In this document: positions 1-8,699 of the stretch, one piece after another
How positions within the stretch are numbered: the first letter of the stretch is position 1
How the letters are laid out: every line of letters begins with the position of its first letter
Assembly: GCA_022560025.1 (NCBI GenBank)
Contig: JAFISE010000292.1
Span: forward strand, 1-19,819
Length of the DNA stretch: 19,819 nt
DNA from: Stagonosporopsis chrysanthemi
Lineage: Eukaryota > Ascomycota > Dothideomycetes > Pleosporales > Didymellaceae
Reading direction: 5' to 3'
The notes under the pieces: model-generated
The model's input: only the letters and a program-made list of their open reading frames with translations
Told to the model about the DNA's origin: nothing
Database searches by the model: none
Position numbers and translations under genes: made by a program

Positions 1-50
1 CCTGGTTCCAGCGCATCTATTGCTGCAAGCGCTTTGTTAATAGCTGCCAT
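1..50 (-). CDS. 5' tip of a Fot1/pogo-type transposase, cut by window edge
   Basis: Seen: an ATG at 48-50 (minus strand) opens a frame reading MAAINKALAAIDALEPG up to the window edge. This resembles the start of the transposase in copy B (MPGLEAALADIRNLNPGD). The 5' untranslated sequence also matches copy B: both have a TACACCAT block, an ACGCGT and CTCAACA just before the ATG (here 48-88, in copy B 6345-6385). Inference: this is another member of the same element family, lying head to tail with copy A and continuing to the left of the window. Only 16-17 codons are visible, so whether the gene is intact cannot be judged. Confidence 0.6.
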   Translation of the reverse strand, partial: MAAINKALAAIDALEP

Positions 51-220
51 GGTTGTTGAGATACGACGCGTCAAAATATGGTGTAGTTATGATGATTCGC
101 GTAACGACCGAAAACCACCTCAACGCTCAGAAATAGATGAGGTTGTAGAGCCACCCACAATAGCTATTATTATAAAAAAATGTGGTTTTGTAGTAATTAC
201 TTGCTTGCAAAAAAGATGTA
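51..220 (-). mobile_element. Junction: 3' end of copy A against 5' end of edge element
   Basis: Read on the minus strand, 137-166 holds the 3'-untranslated block shared by all family copies here (core GGTGGCTC; copy B 8604-8630, copy C 9070-9096). Positions 48-88 hold the 5'-untranslated block of the edge element. Only about 45 bases (89-136) lie between them, which must contain whatever terminal repeats remain. Copy B has a 41-bp repeat at each end, so two full terminal repeats plus target sequence do not seem to fit. Confidence 0.5.
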
Positions 221-1012
221 CTATCTAAATTTTGCTGGTAACTTAACGTTGCGGCCACGTGTTGTGGTTCTAGGTGGAGGAGACGGGGGCGGCGCTGGAA
301 GACCACTACCATCAACACTACTTTTATGACCACGTTTCTGACGCTTTTTTAGTGGCTCTTCTTCTAAGGCTTTCCTCTTGACTGATTGGGGTTGTTGTAT
401 AGCTTTTGCAGCGTTGCGCTCCTCCTTTTGACGTTGTTTTTCAGCTTGCTTTTCAGCCTTCCGAATCGCTGCCTCAGCCTTCTCCTTCTCACGCACCTCC
501 TTAGCCACCTCTCTCGCCACACGCTTCTCTTCCTTCTCCTTGTCCTTTACCAGCTTCTTGGCGGCTGCTACTTCCTTACTAGTCGCTTTTCTAAGCGCTT
601 CTTCCTTCTCCTCTTGCTTTCTGACTCTCTCGCGGAAGCGTGCTTCGTTGATCTTTGAAGGAGACCAAAACACAGCACCCCCGTGGTACTCCTTTCGCTG
701 CTGCAAATCCAAGGCTTTGTTCTTCTTCTTGTGCTTCTTCTGCTTCTTTATGATCTTTTTGAGCCCATCTATCTCGTGTTGGAGGAATGAGGCCTTGACT
801 GAGATGTGGTGGATCAATCGTCTCATCTTTTTCGCCTCCTGACTCCTCTCATCTTTGGCAACCCTCCGCAACAACGTCTCCATTTTGAGCCAGTCTTCGT
901 TGCTAAAAACAGATGATGACGTACCATCTGAATCTGAGCTCTCTGGTGTTTTGGCGAAGCGATTGAGGATGACGTTGGGGTTGAGTGGATTGGTTGGTTG
1001 GTTGGTATTCAT
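221..1012 (-). CDS. Transposon second ORF: coiled-coil, basic C-terminal transposase region (copy A, intact)
   Basis: A 263-residue open frame with no stops. Visible parts: a PLNPNVILNRF motif near residue 10, an acidic/Ser stretch (24-40), a Lys-rich run (84-99), the segment LDLQQRKEYHGGAVFWSP (101-118), a long charged predicted coiled coil (about 120-205), and a basic Pro-rich tail with RKKRQKRG-like nuclear-localisation character (212-263). From recalled fungal Fot-type transposases, this set of motifs normally forms the C-terminal third of the single transposase protein, after the catalytic domain. Here it is a separate ORF with its own ATG, 129 bases beyond the transposase stop. Likely role (inference): DNA or partner binding for the transposase. 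Copy B has the same arrangement, with one stop. Confidence 0.7.
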   Translation of the reverse strand: MNTNQPTNPLNPNVILNRFAKTPESSDSDGTSSSVFSNEDWLKMETLLRRVAKDERSQEAKKMRRLIHHISVKASFLQHEIDGLKKIIKKQKKHKKKNKALDLQQRKEYHGGAVFWSPSKINEARFRERVRKQEEKEEALRKATSKEVAAAKKLVKDKEKEEKRVAREVAKEVREKEKAEAAIRKAEKQAEKQRQKEERNAAKAIQQPQSVKRKALEEEPLKKRQKRGHKSSVDGSGLPAPPPSPPPRTTTRGRNVKLPAKFR

Positions 1013-1141
1013 TTTACGTCTAGTTGATGGGGATTAAGTCCACCATCTCGCCTCCCAAAGGGCATATAGGACGTGCTAAGCTATGGATTTCTAGTGCTAA
1101 CACACTACCTTAGAAAGCATTTCTTGCCTGCGCGGGTATTC
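1013..1141 (-). promoter_or_regulatory. Conserved non-coding spacer between transposase and second ORF (copy A)
   Basis: No ORF. Aligned by hand with the copy B spacer (7621-7743) it is about 85% identical, with runs such as AATGCTTTCTAAGGTAGTG and TATATGCCCTT kept in both. Most flanking coding sequence is far more diverged. A TATATG lies about 60 bases before the ATG of the second ORF, so this could be its core promoter. GTAGTG and CAACTAG at its two ends could also be splice signals, but the stop codon upstream of GTAGTG and the reading frames do not let the two ORFs join. The function is inferred, not shown. Confidence 0.45.
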
Positions 1142-2317
1142 CTACCATTTTAGAGCTACAGCTCCTGGGTCTAGCGGGGAGATGCCTGTGGCTCTGAACG
1201 AGCTTAACACAAGCTCAGAGGTAAACGTTTGGTACCAGGCAGCTCGGAATAGCTTGTAGAAGTGATGCTTCTTGATGCCTGCCAAGGCCTGGCTTTGGTG
1301 TAGTTGGTTGGCTACTTCTTTGGAGTAGTTAGTACCCAACGGTGAGAAGCAACCTACATCCAACGGCTGCAGCGTGTGGGTACTGTGAGGTGGAAACACA
1401 AGTAACAGTATCCTATGGCGACTACAATAGTCAATAAAAGCCATGGTTACATGTGAGCCGTGGCCGTCAAGGATGAGTAACCGCCAAAAAGTACGAGCTT
1501 TGGCAGCAGTCTTCCGCTCAAAGATCTGTTCAAGCCATGCAAGACCGACCTCATCGTTGGACCAGCCAGAGGGCGTTGCAGTAGTAAATATAGAGTCTTT
1601 TCCTGCGTCCAGGTCCTCCATCTAGGACGATTGTAGGGTGTTTGGTGCGCCGGTAAAGATGACCCCAGGCGACAACACTGAGGCATCAGCGCAGATAGTT
1701 GCGAGAAATGATACCCATTCTCTACTGCCATCCTGCAAGCTGTGGCGTTTACCTCCAGCTTCCCATGATGCCTTATTGAAGATCCTTTTGCTCCTTTTCA
1801 CCAATCCAATTGATAGGCCCTTCTCATCCATATTGTACGTGTGCCGCGGCTCGATGGAGTATTCGTCAATCTTGGAACGTAGTAGACTGAAATAGTGTGA
1901 GTACTGTTCGCTATTGTCGGCGTTATGGCGTGAGGCGTCCATGGCGGAGGTCCATTTGTATGTGAGCGTCTTGTGGTGACGGTGCAGGAACCTGGTAACC
2001 CAGCTATCGCCAACGTACTGTTGAGCTATTTCAGAGGCAAAATTTTGTACCATTTGCCTTGTAGGTTGTAGCTCTTGCTCAGTAAGCTCCCCTATGTAAC
2101 CAATAAGCTCATACTCTTGTTGTGGGGTGAGCTTTTGACGCGTTGAGTTGCCGTCTTCACGCGACGCGCATACGCCTCGGTGCCGCCGTGACAGGGTAGA
2201 TCGCGACACCAAGCTTTGCTCAGCGATTTTGGTATACGAAAGGTCACCAGCATGTCGTTGTAAAGTTATGGCGTTGATGCACGGTCCTGTTAGCCACGAA
2301 TCTCTGGCGACATCCAC
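1142..2317 (-). pseudogene. Fot1/pogo-type DD35D transposase, copy A, one nonsense codon and lost 5' end
   Basis: One continuous minus-strand frame interrupted by a single TAG at 1622-1624. N-terminal psq-type helix-turn-helix (YTKIAEQSLVSRSTLSRRHR), CENP-B-type DNA-binding region (WVTRFLHRHH), then the DDE_1 catalytic core: first Asp in YNMDEKG, second in LILDGHGSH, third in LQPLDVGCF, with 35 residues between the last two (DD35D). The stop replaces the Trp that copy B keeps in QSHW, consistent with TGG to TAG. The first dozen residues of the open frame are encoded by the adjacent 20-bp minisatellite and are not transposase sequence, so the annotated start is artificial. The frame ends in GISPLDPG..ALKW followed by TAG. 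Confidence 0.85.
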
Positions 2318-2481
2318 GAATTAATCTCTTGCAATGTCCACGAATCTTCCATAAATCTCTAGGCGACATCCACGAATCTATCGCAGCATCCACGAATCTA
2401 TCGCAGCATCCACGAATTCCTCGTAACAGCCACAAATCTCTAGCAACATCCCTTGTCGCAACATCCACAAATTCCTCGCAA
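2291..2481. repeat. 20-bp minisatellite, about nine imperfect units
   Basis: Tandem units related to CATCCACGAATCTATCGCAG. Two consecutive units (2367-2386, 2387-2406) are identical. Others vary by a few bases or carry insertions: starts near 2291, 2311, 2335, 2407, 2427, a short one at 2447, and 2462. The array directly abuts the truncated 5' end of transposon copy A and is read through as the first residues of its open frame. Confidence 0.8.
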
Positions 2482-2715
2482 ACACTTGACCTGCTCTCTG
2501 CAGTTCAGCATGGATCTACTATCTGCAGGTCAACCTGGATGACACTAGGCAGCGCGACTTATGCCAAGATTAGGCGCTATGTCTCACACCCGCTGCAGCG
2601 ATGTGCAGTTTTGGTGAGGCGAAGCCTTAGCGTGCGCACGGTACAGCCTAGCGCAAGCGAGCGAATCAGCACTTGAGAAACTGTACAGAGGGCCGAGTTG
2701 ATTTGGCCATGTAGC
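2482..2715. other. Unassigned sequence beyond the broken end of the helicase
   Basis: The helicase reading frame stays open to 2584, but similarity to the family stops just after motif IV (IIVYCDTVARA, near 2715). The remaining sequence has no recognisable motif in any frame. It may be unrelated DNA joined when the helicase lost its 3' end. Confidence 0.4.
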
Positions 2716-5700
2716 TCTAGCCACCGTGTCGCAGTACACGATGATCTGGGCGGGCATCGGGTACTGCCGCTTCTTCTCCTCCACCAACTGTACCAACACC
2801 TCGTCTTCGTCTTCCTCCTTCTGATCATACCGCTGTATCTGGTACGTGACGTTCTTCCGGGTCGTCGGACCCCGGAACCACTGGCATTGCTCCTTGGCTG
2901 GCAACTCCATCAATGCAATAAACTCGCCCTCGTCTCTCGGCCGCATGGTTGCTGTCAAGTACACCAGCTGTGTCTATGCCTTTACCAAGTCCCGCAACGC
3001 CAACATCCGCGTCCTCCATCCGCTTGTCGAATCCAACACGACGTGACATTCATCGACAACGATTCGGTCCAATCGCCCCATGGCTCGTTGCCGGTTGATG
3101 AAACCCCCAAAACTCTCGCTGACCGCCGATTCGGGCGTGACCAACACTACTGACGCCCATTCCTGCGGTTTCCGACTGTCCCACTCTACACACTCAATTC
3201 TGGCTTGAACGCACCTGTCTTTTAAGTTGCCGCGCAACGAAACCAGTGGCACAACAACGACTGTAACGCCGGTGGAACACGACGCCGGCAGCATGAACGC
3301 CATGCTCTTGCCTGCTCCCGTGCCCATGACTACGACGATCGGACTCTTCTGGTGCATAATGGCTTCGATGGCCGGTCGTTGCACGCTCCTGAACCTGGCC
3401 CCCTTCCGCACCAAATCTTCCAACTGACACTGGATGTCTACCGTACGCATCTTCCTCCAACGCCGAAATTCTTCCTCAATCGCCTCTTTCCTGACCTCCG
3501 CCGCTCGCGTTCCTTTCTTGGGCTGCTTCTCCAACGCCGACTTGAATAACAAAAACCGATGCCATTCCATGCTCACTCGCCGTAATGCCACTCGCTGGGC
3601 CTCGGTACTGAACGGCGACTCGGTGATGGGTCTCCCGTAAACTGTGCCGCCAATCTTGGAGCTGTGCCCTGTCTGTATGTCGAACGCCTCGTCCTCTTCG
3701 TCCTCATCTTCATCACCCTCCACGACCGCCTTGATCACCGCTTTGTCGTTGATGTATCTTCGATATATCGCCTTGGTGCTGTGTCTCCACGACATGATGT
3801 TCAATTTCACGCCCAACCACCGTATCGATACGCGCTGGATCGCCCGCCGAACCCGGTTGGTATCCCATTGCTCGGGTCCACGCAACGACGGTCCCTCCTC
3901 TTCTTCGTCGTCTTCGCCCGCGCCCTGTCGCCAACCATCCCTCCTACCCTCACCCTCGTCGCTCTCCCGTGCTCTTTTTCCACGTTGCGGCCGTGCCCAC
4001 GGCTCCTCCTTCCTTGGCTCCCATATGAATGGGCTGGCTTCCTTGGCTGCCCCTCTCCCAACAGCACCCTCTAGCTTCCTCCAAAACGGCATGACCATCC
4101 ACAAATAATAGAACAGCAATTCGCCTACCTCACGCGGTAAATAACGGTGAATGATCTTGGCCTTTGCGCTGGCCCCGATGCCTTTGTGGTACATGGTCAC
4201 ATACACCATCAACCCGTCCTCGATGAACACACCACGGCTCTCGCCATTCGGACTGTTCATGTGCTGGACCGTCACCACTTCCGTTCCGCGTGCTGGCTGC
4301 TCCCCGGTCATGTACACCAAAACTAACAAATGCTCTCGGAACGCTTATGGCCTTCTCGTATTTTCTTACCGCCTGCACTCTCCACACCACACCGCGTCCT
4401 TCGGGTACGGATGGATCGGTGGCTTGAACGTCTACAAATGCCTCTTGTAACCTCTTCTTGTGGATCACGCGATGAGCCAACCAACTCCTCCCGTCAACGC
4501 CTCCGAACGTGTTGCGCTTGTCCTGGAAAAAATTCCACCCAACCTTCATCTCGGCTGGGTTGTCGACGATGCTGTCCCAATCAATGGCTGGCAACGACGT
4601 GGCCCCTTCCGCTAACCGACCATCCTCGTTGATGTCTAGCAACATGAACTGCTTTTGCAATTTGAACCGTGTCGTCTCCACCAACCCGTGGATCATTGAC
4701 CGCAAACCGGGCATTGTAAACCGAATGTAGCTGTACAACAATGTGTTCCCAACCCACTCGATTACGCCGTCTACGTTGGTGTTGAACCGAATCTTCGTGC
4801 CATACGTCCTCAATCGCAACAGCCAATCCATCAGGCTGGGTGTGCCGCCGTAGCTAGTCAGCGTCATGAAACGATTGGCGCTCTCCTGAACCAAATCAAA
4901 CTGGCTTACAGCCAACTCCTCGGCGTCCCGCTGGGCGAATCCCTCCTTCTCCATCAGCTCGGCCACGCGGTCTTGACGCCTCTTCACCGCCATGTACAAC
5001 ACCAACATCCTTGCAACGGTAACGACGGCGGAAATTATGGGCGTGTTTGCCAACGCGTCCTTCCACCCACGATCGCTGTCTATCCCCATGACTGCTGTGG
5101 CGCTGACGAATGCACTCTTGTACTCGTTGTCCTTTAAATGATGGTCCAACAAGGACAGCAAAAGCCCCAACACATGACCCTCCAAGAACGCCTCCTCCTC
5201 TTCGTCCATTTTCTCTTCACTCTCCGAGTTGTTGTCTCCGCCTTCGATCGGTTGGCGCTCGCTTTCGGCTTCGGCTTCGGCTTCTTCCTCGTCCTCACCT
5301 ACGACTTGCTTGATCTTCCACAGCCACAAGATCTGGCTCGCTGTCAATCGATACGGCGGCCTGTCCCCGAACTCCCTTTGATCCTCCCTCACCCCTATTC
5401 TCTCCCTCACCCCTATCCTCTTCCTCATCCGCCTCTGCTTCCTGTGCTTCAACAGTCTCCAACTCATGGGTCCGCCAAATGTAACGGATGAAGGACAACC
5501 ACCAACCGGCATACTTGGTCATCGTTTTGCCTGTCTGGCGTGCATTGAACGGCTTTTCGTTGGTCTCGCTTCTCATCTCGCGGCGGTTGACATAGTTCAT
5601 TGCTGGGAAACCGACGATGCTCGGACGTGACGCCTGCTGGGCCTTCCAAATCACCATCTTTATCGCCCAACAAACTTTGCTCAACGCCTTCTCGTTCCTC

Positions 5701-6293
5701 TTGGGTTTTCGGGTCAACTCTAGCAACCATTCGCGGTCTAAGCTGCCCAAATGATGGGCCCAACTGGTCCGGTTCAGCCATGCGTGTGTGACATGCTGGT
5801 TGTGGTCTGGGTCGATCTGGGCGTTGGTGTTCTTGTCGACCTCGTCTAGCACGGCGGTGGTCTCTTGGCACACTGCCTCCAACTGCCGCTGGATGATCAT
5901 GCTTTCCCCTCTTGTGTCCTCTCTGTCCTGGTGTCTGACTTCAAACAAACGCCCCAACCGTCCTGCGTGCGTAAACTTTTGGCAATACACGGCCTCCACC
6001 CACATGCGGTTGGTCTCTCTGCGCGACCCTTTGGACGTCCGCCCTCTCTTCTGTGGGTTCGTCCAGTTGTGTTTGTCACGGCAATGTAGCTGCATGTCTT
6101 GCACGGTCCGGCGGATGTAGCCACATACTGTTGTATTGTTCTCCTTTGCTTCGCACTTGAAACTGTCTTGCCATATCCTCAAATGGGGAATGGGATCGGA
6201 TCCTGGCTCTGGATACACGACTTCGTCCTCGTTTTCTGCCAAGTCGTTCATTGCCCACACAGCCTGGGCAATGTCTGTTCGTGTGCTTACGGT
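2584..6293 (-). pseudogene. Telomere-linked RecQ-like helicase with OrsD zinc-finger region (main body, broken)
   Basis: Minus-strand remains of one large gene. From its 5' end: second zinc finger of the OrsD (PF12013) region (C-x9-C-x12-H-x4-H, near 6100), a long fungal-specific region (RPPYRLTASQ; MKVGWNFF; FREHLLVLVYMTG; HRYLPREVGELL), then a RecQ-type helicase core: Walker A GTGAGKS (3303-3323), DECH box VVDECH (about 3043-3060), motif III YLTAT, motif IV IIVYCDT. Damage: a frame change in the acidic region around 5360-5440, where an 18-bp unit is duplicated (5385-5420); a second frame change near 4345 (KYEKAI to AFREHLL); an in-frame TAG at 2974-2976; and loss of everything after motif IV, so motifs V and VI are absent. 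Its N-terminus lies on the far side of transposon copy B. Intact family members are superfamily 2 DNA helicases found next to telomeres. Confidence 0.85.
5385..5420. repeat. 18-bp direct repeat, two units
   Basis: TCCCTCACCCCTATTCTC at 5385-5402 is repeated at 5403-5420 with one difference. It lies in the acidic linker of the helicase pseudogene. The unit is a multiple of three and does not itself shift the frame, but a nearby single-base change does. Confidence 0.7.
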
Positions 6294-6295
6294 TA
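6294..6295. other. TA target-site duplication, left
   Basis: TA immediately outside the left inverted repeat of copy B. The matching TA is at 8700-8701. TA duplication is the rule for Tc1/mariner/pogo transposons. Removing the element and one TA rejoins the helicase frame. Confidence 0.75.
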
Positions 6296-6336
6296 CTGTG
6301 TCCGTGCACCGAACGCCCGGAGTCACCGAACGCCCG
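6296..6336 (+). repeat. Terminal inverted repeat, left, copy B
   Basis: Contains two direct copies of CACCGAACGCC separated by GGAGT-like sequence, a doubled subterminal motif typical of transposase binding sites. The partner at 8659-8699 differs at four positions, three of them within the outermost eight bases. Confidence 0.85.
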
Positions 6337-6382
6337 GGACACCAAAATTACACCATTTTTAAACGCGTAACAACTCAACACC

Positions 6383-7561
6383 ATGCCAGGGTTAGAAGCT
6401 GCCCTTGCAGACATCCGTAATTTGAACCCTGGCGATAAACTTGTCTATACAGATATTGCAGAAAAACACAGTGTGTCGCGCACAACGTTGTCGCGCGCGC
6501 ATCGCGGTGTGCCGGTCCCTCGACACGTCGAGTATCACAACAACCGAAAGCTCAACGACCAACAAGAATTTGACCTACTTAAGTATATAGAAAGGCTTAC
6601 TGCGCGTCATATAGCACCTACAAGGACTATGGTACAAAATTTCGCGTCTTCTGTTGTGCAGGGGAAGGTCTCTGAGAGCTGGGTTACACGCTTCCTACAC
6701 CGTCACCACGACCACATTGTAGCCAAATGGACGACTGGCATGGATTCTAATCGCCACAACGCTGAGTCTGGGTATAAGTACAAGCTGTACTTTGACTTCC
6801 TACACGAGAAGATTATCAAATACTCTATTGAGCCTGCGCACACGTACAATATGGATGAGAAGGGCTTCGCGATTGGAGTGCTAGGAAGGACAAAACGCAT
6901 CTTTAGTAGGCGTCAATATGAGAAGAAGGAGGTTCGACAGGCTCGTCAAGATAGCTCACGTGAGTGGGTAAGCTTATTGGCAGCAGTCTGCGCAGATGGT
7001 ACTGCACTGCCGCCAGGCATCATATTTGCGTCAAAAAACTCTACAATCCAGAGTCATTGGGTGGCCGATATAGAGGCTGAAAACCACCTAATTCACGTGG
7101 CTTCTTCGCCTACCGGCTGGACGAACATTGATATTGGACTGGCCTGGCTTGAACAGGTATTTGATCGTTATACAAAGGCAAAGGCGCGTCGGAGCTATAG
7201 GCTTTTGATAGTAGATGGCCACGGCAGTCACCTGACGAAGGACTTCATCGACTACTGTGATGAGAACCGGATTATACTAGCTGTGTTACCACCTCACAGT
7301 ACCCAGACGCTGCAGCCGTTGGATGTAGTCTGCTTCAAGCCACTCTCCTCTGCGTACACCTCTGAGCTGGATGACTACCTCCAGAAGACTCAAGGTCTAT
7401 CCCCATTGACAAAAGATGACTTTGTCAGCTTGTTTTGGCCTGCCTAGGTGGCTACATTCACATCTGAGCTTGTACAAAAAGCCTTCACAGCTACGGGGAT
7501 AAGCCCAATAAACCCATTCTTGGCTCACAGATGCCTCAGAAACACAAGGAAATCACCCTAG
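6383..7561 (+). pseudogene. Fot1/pogo-type DD35D transposase, copy B, one nonsense codon
   Basis: Starts at the ATG at 6383, 46 bases inside the inverted repeat. Psq-type helix-turn-helix at residues about 12-42 (TDIAEKHSVSRTTLSR), CENP-B-type domain about 55-120, then the DDE_1 core with D158 (NMDEKG), D278 (VDGHGSH) and D314 (QPLDV), exactly 35 residues between the last two. The frame stops at TAG 7445-7447, where copy A has Trp (RAAW), and then continues in frame as VATFTSELV..TGISPINP to a stop at 7559-7561. The catalytic triad lies before the stop, so a 354-residue protein with all catalytic residues could still be made, but it would lack the C-terminal tail. Family: cut-and-paste transposase acting in the nucleus on TA-flanked inverted repeats. 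Confidence 0.88.
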
Positions 7562-7746
7562 TGTACATGTACTACTCAGTCTCCCTAACTGGAAGGGGAG
7601 CTGCAGCTCTGAAATGGTAGCAATATCCGCGTACGCGAGAAATGCTTTCTAAGGTAGTGGCAACACTGTAATTCCATAGCTTAGCACGTCGTATATGCCC
7701 TTCGGGAGGCGAGATAGTGGACCTATTCCCTATCAACTAGACGTAA
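7562..7746 (+). promoter_or_regulatory. Spacer between transposase and second ORF (copy B)
   Basis: Non-coding. From 7612 to 7746 it matches the copy A spacer at about 85% identity, including the AAATGGTAG that forms the transposase stop in copy A but is out of frame here. 7521-7595 is extra sequence absent from copy A. TATATG at about 7690 precedes the ATG at 7747 by some 55 bases and is a candidate core promoter for the second ORF. Confidence 0.45.
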
Positions 7747-8538
7747 ATGAATAACAACCAACCAACCAACCAACCAATAAACCCTGACGTTATACTCAAT
7801 AGATTCCGCCACACAACACCTATCAGCCCAGGCTCAGTTACCTCTGGTTCTACAGCTTATTCAGCACAAGACTGGCTCAAAGCTTGTACTACACTGCATG
7901 CAGAGGTGAAGGATCCTCGCAGTGCAGGTGCCCGGAAGCTCGGCCAAACTATCCACTACCTATCAACCCAGGTAGAGCTCCTTCATGACGAAATAGATGG
8001 CTTGCGGCAGAAGCTACACAAGAATCAAAAGCGTCAGAAGCAACCTAGCAGGCAATTAGACCTGCAACAGCATCAGGAGTATCATGGCGGAGCTATGATG
8101 TGGTCACCTTAAGCTATTCAAGAGGCACGGGTTCGGATGGCAGTTACTGAGGCAGAGAAGGAAGAGGAAGAGCAAAGAAAGGTTGAGATGAAGGAGTTAG
8201 CCGCTGCCAATAAGCTATACAAGGAGAAGATTGAAGAAGAGAAGCGTCAACAGCGGGTAAGAGAGAAGGAAGAGCGTGCAAGGATGAAGGCAGAGGAACG
8301 TCAAGCAATAGACGCCCGGAAAGCTGCTAGAGCTGCTGCCAAACAGGCCAACAACGCTGCAAAAGCCTTACAATCATCCCAAAGAGGCAAGACTACAACC
8401 TCAAAAGCTTCTGCAGTTAAACCAAAGCCTGCACGTCGTGGTGTAGGTGCTCGTAGTCGCCCAAAGCCTGCGACGCCTCCTCCAGCTGCCCGCACTCACA
8501 CTACCCGCAGCGGCCGCACTGCCACTTTATATAGATAA
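7747..8538 (+). pseudogene. Transposon second ORF, copy B, one nonsense codon
   Basis: Same protein as the intact 263-residue ORF of copy A: ATG followed by an Asn-Gln-Pro-Thr stretch (a CCAA microsatellite, longer here than in copy A), then NPDVILNRF, the LDLQQHQEYHGGAMMWSP segment, a long charged coiled coil and a basic Pro-rich tail ending in RSGRTATLYR. An in-frame TAA at 8110-8112 falls directly after WSP, and the frame continues as AIQEARVRM to 8538. The stop could come from CAA by one C-to-T change in a CpA context. Internal ATG codons after the stop could start a shorter coiled-coil protein. Confidence 0.75.
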
Positions 8539-8658
8539 TTTATATAGGAGATGTTATTTTTATAAGTCTATAGAACACTCCACTAAAATATCTCGCGATG
8601 ACAACTATTGTGTGTGGCTCTATAGCCTTATTTTTGTGATGAGCTGCAAGGCCCGGAG
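8539..8658 (+). other. 3' untranslated region of copy B with family-wide conserved block
   Basis: Contains TCTATAGAACACTCCA and, at 8604-8630, ATTGTGTGTGGCTCTATAGCC. Both are recognisable in the copy C remnant, and the second in copy A. It ends at the right inverted repeat. Confidence 0.55.
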
Positions 8659-8699
8659 CGGGCGTTCGGTGACTCCTGGCGTTCGGTGCACAGACACGT
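8659..8699 (-). repeat. Terminal inverted repeat, right, copy B
   Basis: Reverse complement of the left repeat with four mismatches. It carries the same doubled CGTTCGGTG motif, and TA follows at 8700-8701. Confidence 0.85.

Larger units (their letters stand above)
118..2290 (-). mobile_element. Fot1/pogo-type DNA transposon, copy A (5' end missing)
   Basis: Element on the minus strand with the same order as copy B: transposase, non-coding spacer, second ORF with a coiled coil, then a shared 3' block. The 3' limit is approximate (about 118) because no clear terminal repeat can be drawn. The 5' limit is about 2290, where transposase homology stops and a 20-bp minisatellite begins, so the 5' terminal repeat and true start codon are gone. 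Copy A and copy B proteins look roughly half identical by eye, so they are distinct subfamilies and not recent duplicates. It cannot be autonomous: the transposase carries a nonsense codon. Confidence 0.75.
6296..8699 (+). mobile_element. Fot1/pogo-type DNA transposon, copy B, complete with both ends
   Basis: A 2404-bp element bounded by 41-bp inverted repeats (6296-6336 and 8659-8699, 37 of 41 positions matching by hand) and flanked by TA on both sides. It holds a transposase ORF (one stop), a conserved spacer, a second ORF (one stop) and a 3' block shared with copies A and C. It sits inside the OrsD part of the helicase gene, between its first and second zinc fingers, in the opposite orientation to that gene. 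The structure is complete but both ORFs carry nonsense codons, so it would depend on a helper transposase. Confidence 0.88.

Noticed and set aside
1013..1141. An intron joining transposase and second ORF
   Set aside because: Candidate GT/AG pairs (GTAGGA or GTAGTG to CAACTAG) give a stop codon or the wrong phase in both copies. The transposase stop also lies before the better donor.
3644..4108. Plus-strand frames of 130-150 codons across the helicase
   Set aside because: Shadows of the acidic and basic low-complexity parts of the helicase on the minus strand; Ser/Pro/Leu-rich with no family features.
6296..8699. The doubled CGTTCGGTG motifs as a CRISPR-like array
   Set aside because: They are part of the transposon terminal repeats, with only two units per end and no spacers.
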